This document shows, one piece after another, positions 59,276 through 64,000 of a stretch of DNA of 64,000 nt. How positions within the stretch are numbered: position 1 is the stretch's first letter; each line of letters begins with the position of its first letter. Under the pieces are notes generated by a model, which was not told where the DNA came from, searched no databases, and worked only from the letters and a program-made list of their open reading frames with translations. The stretch covers positions 434,001-498,000 of the forward strand of contig RCSZ01000007.1 in NCBI GenBank assembly GCA_014898425.1, read 5' to 3'. The DNA is from Botryotinia globosa (taxonomy: Eukaryota > Ascomycota > Leotiomycetes > Helotiales > Sclerotiniaceae). Both the position numbers and the translations under genes were made by a program.

Positions 59276-61243
59276 TTGGTTCTCGCTTTTTGTGGTGTTT
59301 TTTCAGCAGCTCGAAAGAACGACTGTACAAAACTCATTCATACATCACGTGATGACTATCGGGTTCTTGTCACACTGTCTTCTTCATCACTTCTACAAGC
59401 AAGAGAGGAGACCTATCTTCTTCGGAAACGCTTAGTGGAGAAGATCGATAGTCTTTCAATAACTAAGATTCCAACTATCTCCCCAACCATGACTGGCTGG
59501 ACTCTTTTGCCTTCGGACCTTGCAACACGTGACCTTCTGCTAGCTGAATCAAACCAAGCAGCCGTTCTCGAGGCTCTAGACAGTATCAAAATCTCGGCAC
59601 CAGAGGTGTGGTTCAACTATATCGTCCCACTGATCCCTGCCGCATTCCATGGCATCGGTGGCGAGATACTAGTTACATAGGACCTTATGCTAGAGGAGGC
59701 CTTTAATCAGACGGGTGAGACTCCTGTTAGGGCTAGTTTGGATGCAAAATCCACGCTGAATCTATTGAAATAATCTGCTCTTTGTATTACCACGGATTCT
59801 GTGGTGATAGTAATTCGTTTCAAAAAGAGTGGATTATTAATCTGTGGTTTTATGATTTGTATATCAAATCTGTTATAAAATCTATCAAAATGAAAGGAAG
59901 TGGAATACGTATATAGTATATATATAAATTAGTATAGTATATATACAAATTAGATAAGGTAATTCGAATTTTCAATTTGCTGTTGCTATTTAAATAATTG
60001 AATAAGCGAATATAGGGATAATTTTATTTAAATTTAAATACAATTATAAACTTTAATTTAAAATAAACCCATAGCTTTAGGCTTTATTTACTATAATTTC
60101 AAACTTTATTTATTAAAGCTTTAGGCTTTAAAGTTTATAAAGATCTATAAAAAACGGATTTTTCAGTGGATTTAGTGAAGCCTATTTTTTCTAATCCTTG
60201 TTTTCAATCCATGCTTTTATTTTCCTATACAAATTTATTAAAAAACACAGATTATTTAATATCATTTTAAAATAATCCATCCCTTCCCCACCTCAAAATA
60301 CACTAAATTCATTGAAATACAGATTATTCAATAGAATCTGCGATTTAATATTTAAATATAAATTCAAAATCCACTTTCAAAAAGAGCAGAATATTCAATG
60401 GATTCAACACGGATTTGTACATCCAAACTAGCCCTTAGGTGCAATATATCAAGGCATAATGCGAATCCTGCAACAGGGAAAGCATCATGGATTATCTCTT
60501 TTAAAAAGAAGGTTCGGCCATTTCATATTTTCAACACATGGAGTCAGGCTAGACTTATCAACAAGAAGCTCCGAATTACTCGTCATGGTTTTGGGGGTTG
60601 CCAAGGCTGGTGCAATCCGGTTAAATGTACTCGAGCTCCTCTATACGGAAACTACGGCTTTAAGATAGAAGGACATAATGGTCCAACAGGAGAGAACTGC
60701 CAGCATAGAGCAAAGTGTACTAACTACTAGGGCCTCCACAAAGCGAGCCATAATAACTGTTCTGCCCGGCCTAAAACCAAGGACGGACGTATTGTTCGAT
60801 CAACAAAGGCTGAGATTAGAAAGATTAGGCAAGCGGGGAGGCAAGTCGTTTTAGCGGTATTAGCAGCAGCTTTAATCCCTCTATCCTCTACTGAGAGGGC
60901 TAACCCCGACCTGACTAGCACTCTATCTAGTATGTCCCCTACGCCCTCTCTACAGCTCCGGGGCACAAAGCATCGGAATGGTACACATATTACAGAATAC
61001 GAGAACACAGGAAGCCAATCTCCTTCTACCCCTACCTTCCCTTCAGTCTCTACCTCTATTGCTAGCTCTAGCAGTAGTCAATCGGTAAGATCTATCATCA
61101 AGCAACAAAATCTCAATATGAAGATGCTTTCAAGAGACTCCCTTCAAGGCAAGCTGTTTGTACCTTTAAGGGAATCGACAAGTACGTCAATAGAATCTGG
61201 TTCTAGTAACAACGATATGAAAGATGCTACCCAATCATGGTAG
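59276..61243 (+). pseudogene. LINE ORF1 (gag-like), family A, interrupted by a MITE
   Basis: Part 1 (59276-59729) includes PTMTGWTLLPSDLATRDLLL and VWFNYIVPLIPAAFHGIG. Part 2 (60435-61243) includes TGKASWIISFKKKVRPFHIF, LINKKLRITRHGFGGCQGWC and GHNGPTGENCQHRAKC, the usual ORF1 order of an RRM-like domain and Cys/His knuckles. The nested element plus one TTA (708 bp, a multiple of three) separates codons that otherwise join in one frame. Stops at 59678 (TAG) and 60728 (TAG) fit CAG-to-TAG changes. The last knuckle has Tyr (C-T-N-Y) where Cys is expected. The ORF1 stop is TAG 61241-61243. Confidence 0.75.
59730..60434. mobile_element. 705-bp MITE with TTA duplication, nested in LINE ORF1
   Basis: Both ends start GGGCTAGTTTGGATG and extend as inverted repeats of about 55 bp (roughly 80 percent identical, reaching TCTGCTCTTT on both sides). 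Exact TTA copies flank it (59727-59729 and 60435-60437). The interior is AT-rich, noncoding and has further subterminal copies of CAGATTATT-type repeats and palindromic AAAGCTTTA segments. TTA duplication plus GGGC termini indicate a PIF/Harbinger non-autonomous element. The terminal pattern GGGCyaGTTyGGAT is shared with the element at 4624-4982, so they may belong to related families. Confidence 0.9.
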
Positions 61244-63969
61244 ACAACTCAGAGCAATCTCAACGCCGACAAATTCCTAGGTATCTTCAGATCTACTGGG
61301 CTAATGTAGGGAAAATTGACCCTGCTCATAACTCAATCCTTAATGTCGCTCTTGAACAAAGGATTGATGTGCTCTGTATTCAAGAGCCCTGAACTGAGAC
61401 GGGCACAAAGACACAAACAAACCCCGCTTTCTATATATATGCTCCAGTGGACTCCTGGAACTGGGAGGACCTTGGGCAAAAGGAACTTGCCAGACCCAGA
61501 GTTTTGACATATGTGAGGAAGTCACCTGATATCGGGATTCAACAAAGGCGCCCAATCGAATCAAGAGACTTGCTATGGCTTAATGTTAATGGCTATTCAA
61601 TTCTCAATGTATATAGGCAGCCTGATACTAATCCAGTAATCGACTACGTTACTAAGCTAGTCCCTCCACCGAAATGCATCATAGGGGGTGACTTTAATGT
61701 CCATCACGACTTCTTCGAGCCTGGGGTTAATACCTTCTCGCGCGGAGGTGAGCTAGTGGAGTGGTCAATAAATAATATAATGGATTTCATTGGTGAAATT
61801 GGGATTCCAATTCAAAGACATGGTCATGTAATTAACCTCACCTTCTCGAATATCCCATGGGCTCAGACTATAGTGTGTACTGATATGTACTGCGGGTCAG
61901 ATCATGAAACTCAGGTAACGGTACTACCAGGCCGCGATGATACACCTTCACTGCAGTTTTATTATAAGGTCACAGAAGCAAATCTAGGGAAGTTCACAGG
62001 CTTGATTGAAATAGGCGTCTGAGTACTTGAAGACCCCTGGAGTGTCATCTGTAAGGAAGAGGCCAATGCGTACGCTGAGGCGCTCGCAAGAGTCTTTACA
62101 ACTGCAATAAAGGGTACAGAGCAGATTGATAAACGAGAGAGCAAACCAGCACTATAGTGGACCCCGGAATGTAAAAACGCCTATAAAACTTACGTTGTAT
62201 CACGTCAGCTTTCGGATATTCTTACCCCGGAGAAGAAGGATTTCCTTACAACGGTTCGGAGAGCCAAAAGAGAATATTGGAGGTGTATTATTGATAGTGC
62301 AACGGATGATACTGCCCTTTACAAAGTGATCGGATGGTACAAGCAAGGCTCAAGCCGGAAGGCCCCACCCCTGGCAGTCGATGGTAGGCTCGTTGAGGAT
62401 ACGATCGAGAAGGCTAAGGTCTTGCGGGAGAAGATTCTTGATAAGTTTTCTGCAAACGTCGACTTGGCAGAGTTTCGGCCAGAAGATTTTCAAGGAGTCA
62501 CTTACCTTCCCTGGGAGCAGACCATCTCTTTAGAAGAAGTAGAGCGCTGTACGATTGGAGTCTCGAGCACCTCACCTAGCACTGATCGGATCACTGTCCG
62601 GCTTCTGAAGGCCTGTTGGGACACGATTAAGGGCCTATTTCATGATCTCTTTAGCCGTTGTTTAGAACTTAATTACTTCCCAGATACCTGGAAAAATGCA
62701 GAAGTAGCTATGATCCCGAAGGTGGGGAAGAAAGACAAGTCTTCAATGAGGTTCTGGCGCCCGATTACACTACTGTCGTGTATATCTAAGGGTTTTGAAC
62801 GCATCATCTCCCGGAGGATCGCCTGGACCGCACTCAATCATCGGATACTTAGCAATCAGCATAGGGGTGCCCTTCCTAAGAGGTCAGCTATGGGCCTGGT
62901 AGCATCTTTTACTCATGACGTCGAGAAGGCTATAGCGGGAGGGTATCAGATCACAATGGTAACTCTAGACGTCCAAGGGGCCTTTGATGCGTTGCTGGTC
63001 AACCGCCTACTACAGAGGATGCAAGGACAAGGCTGGCCGATCTCGCTACTTCGCTTGGTACGAAGCTTCCTTACTAACAGGAAGGTACGAGTCAGATTGG
63101 AGGACTCTACTACCGATTTCTTTACAGTAGCCTGTGGTACCCCTCAAGGCTCCTCACTCTCACCGGTTCTCTATATGCTATACTTGGCAGAGCTTCTTAA
63201 TGAAGACCCGAGACTACGCTTTGGGTGCGCGGATGATATATGCTTATAACGGGCAAGTCGCACTCTAGAAGAGAATGTCAAGCTCCTAGCACAAGATGTC
63301 CGGAATATTATTCAGTAGGGTGACGAGAATAAGGTCTTCTTTACACCCGAGAAGCTCGAGATGATCCATCTCACTACAAAAAGAGGAGCGCCGGCACCGG
63401 TTTTAAAAGTCAACAACGAATTGAAGATCTCCCCCATCACTACTGTAATAAAGGCAGGTCAAGATCCAGCACTTAGGTGGCTTGGGGTTTGGTTTGACAG
63501 GAAGCTTAAGTTCAGAAGACACATCTCTGAGAGGACTGCTAAGGCTAGACAGGTTGCTCAACACATTCGCAATTTAGCAAGAACTAAAGATGGGCCCTCG
63601 GCGAGCTCTCTTCGAAAGGCAGTTAACACTTGTGTATTGTCCTCAGCCCTATATGGTACAGAAGTTTGGTATGCCGGGCGCACTAGGCCATCATCGCGTA
63701 AGAAAAATGATGCTATTATTCAAGTCAGTGCTAGACTTGGGGGCCTGGTGAGGATGATACAAAGCGTTATTACACTAGCGGCCCGCGGGGTCCTATCAGT
63801 CTGGAGAACCACTCCATTACCTACCTTGATGAGAGATGCTGGCCTATCCTCGGCAGAGGTAGCGCTCGAAGAAGCCAAGCCTCGCTTTGCTTTTAGACTG
63901 CAGACAGTGGATAAACGCCATCCCTTGGTACAAGAAATTTTTATGACTGTTGCTTTATTTCTTAGCTAG
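61237..63969 (+). pseudogene. LINE ORF2: endonuclease-reverse transcriptase, broken by stops
   Basis: The frame starts at ATG 61237 (overlapping the ORF1 stop). The APE-type endonuclease includes RIDVLCIQEP, CIIGGDFNVHHDFFEPG and the late SDHE motif. The reverse transcriptase covers about 62530-63245 with RFWRPITLLSCISKGFERII, QGAFDALLVNRLL, ACGTPQGSSLSPVLYML and the catalytic C-A-D-D box (usually Y-A-D-D). The RT thumb and downstream part follow (LRWLGVWFDRKLKFRRHISE, SALYGTEVWYAGRTR). One frame is kept throughout, with stops at 61390, 62020, 62155, 63247, 63316 and 63967. At least four fall where Trp is expected. It cannot encode a working protein. Confidence 0.85.
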
Positions 63970-64000
63970 CCCTTCGTTGCCTTCAATCTGAAAAGTGTGT

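Larger units (their letters stand above)
59276..64000 (+). mobile_element. Tad1-like LINE, 5'-truncated, mutated, runs toward right edge
   Basis: This plus-strand non-LTR retrotransposon has ORF1 (gag-like) and ORF2 (endonuclease then reverse transcriptase). Recognisable ORF1 begins abruptly near 59290, consistent with 5' truncation. ORF1 is split by a MITE at 59730-60434. ORF1 and ORF2 overlap at 61237-61243. The reverse transcriptase and thumb-like region are recognisable to about 63930, after which similarity is lost. No LTRs are visible, and the 3' tail lies outside or was replaced. The zinc-knuckle pattern, endonuclease and RT order match the Tad1/I group of fungal LINEs; clade assignment is from memory of motifs. 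Confidence 0.8.

Overview
The window is nuclear DNA of a filamentous ascomycete. The evidence is many short (about 48-120 bp) GT-AG introns with CTAAC/CTGAC-type branch sites, long microsatellite-rich intergenic regions, fungal-only families (2EXR proteins, a GRG-1/CCG-1 homologue, fungal Sec39, AIM18) and AT-rich islands with mutated LINEs. Gene style fits a leotiomycete such as Botrytis, Sclerotinia or Monilinia; that placement is inference.

Layout. 1-1004 (-): 5' part of a gene running off the left edge into a Myb/homeodomain-like motif. About 4.1 kb without a gene follows, holding a 359-bp MITE (4624-4982). 5142-7596 (-): four-exon conserved protein with a triple RTPSP repeat. 8697-9178 (-) and 9413-12578 (+): complex I twin-CX9C subunit (NDUFS5-like) and SEC39 share a 234-bp promoter. 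12.9-16.6 kb: decayed or unresolved gene remnants. 17316-18309 (-): SAM methyltransferase. 19499-24997 (-): INO80 ATPase. 27758-29753 (-): ARB1. 30442-31671 (+): ketopantoate reductase. 32468-33328 and 36884-38464 (+): two 2EXR proteins around an AT-rich stretch and a roughly 400-bp TAC/TTA microsatellite. 39157-40035 (-): four-exon GRG-1/CCG-1 homologue inside simple repeats. 41728-43732 (-): GRR1 F-box/LRR protein. 45455-46561 (+): AIM18. 46869-47573 (-): dithiol glutaredoxin. 48871-50007 (+): membrane-anchored UBL-BAG co-chaperone with no visible ATG. 51391-52411 (+): ribosomal protein uL13 (five exons). 53888-55630 (+): acyl-CoA synthetase.

From about 56.5 kb to the right edge is a transposon island. 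It holds an ORF1 of one LINE family on the minus strand (57466-59175) and, head to head, a 5'-truncated Tad1-like LINE on the plus strand (59.3 to at least 63.9 kb) with ORF1, endonuclease and reverse transcriptase. Both are disabled by in-frame stops without frameshifts. A 705-bp TTA-flanked MITE (59730-60434) sits inside the plus-strand ORF1; removing it with one TTA copy restores the reading frame.

Most genes are single-copy housekeeping functions: chromatin remodelling, ribosome biogenesis, ER-Golgi tethering, respiration, redox, ubiquitin ligation. No biosynthetic cluster or new multi-gene defence-like system was found. The most informative items are the nested MITE, the hidden small genes and the missing ATG of the BAG gene.
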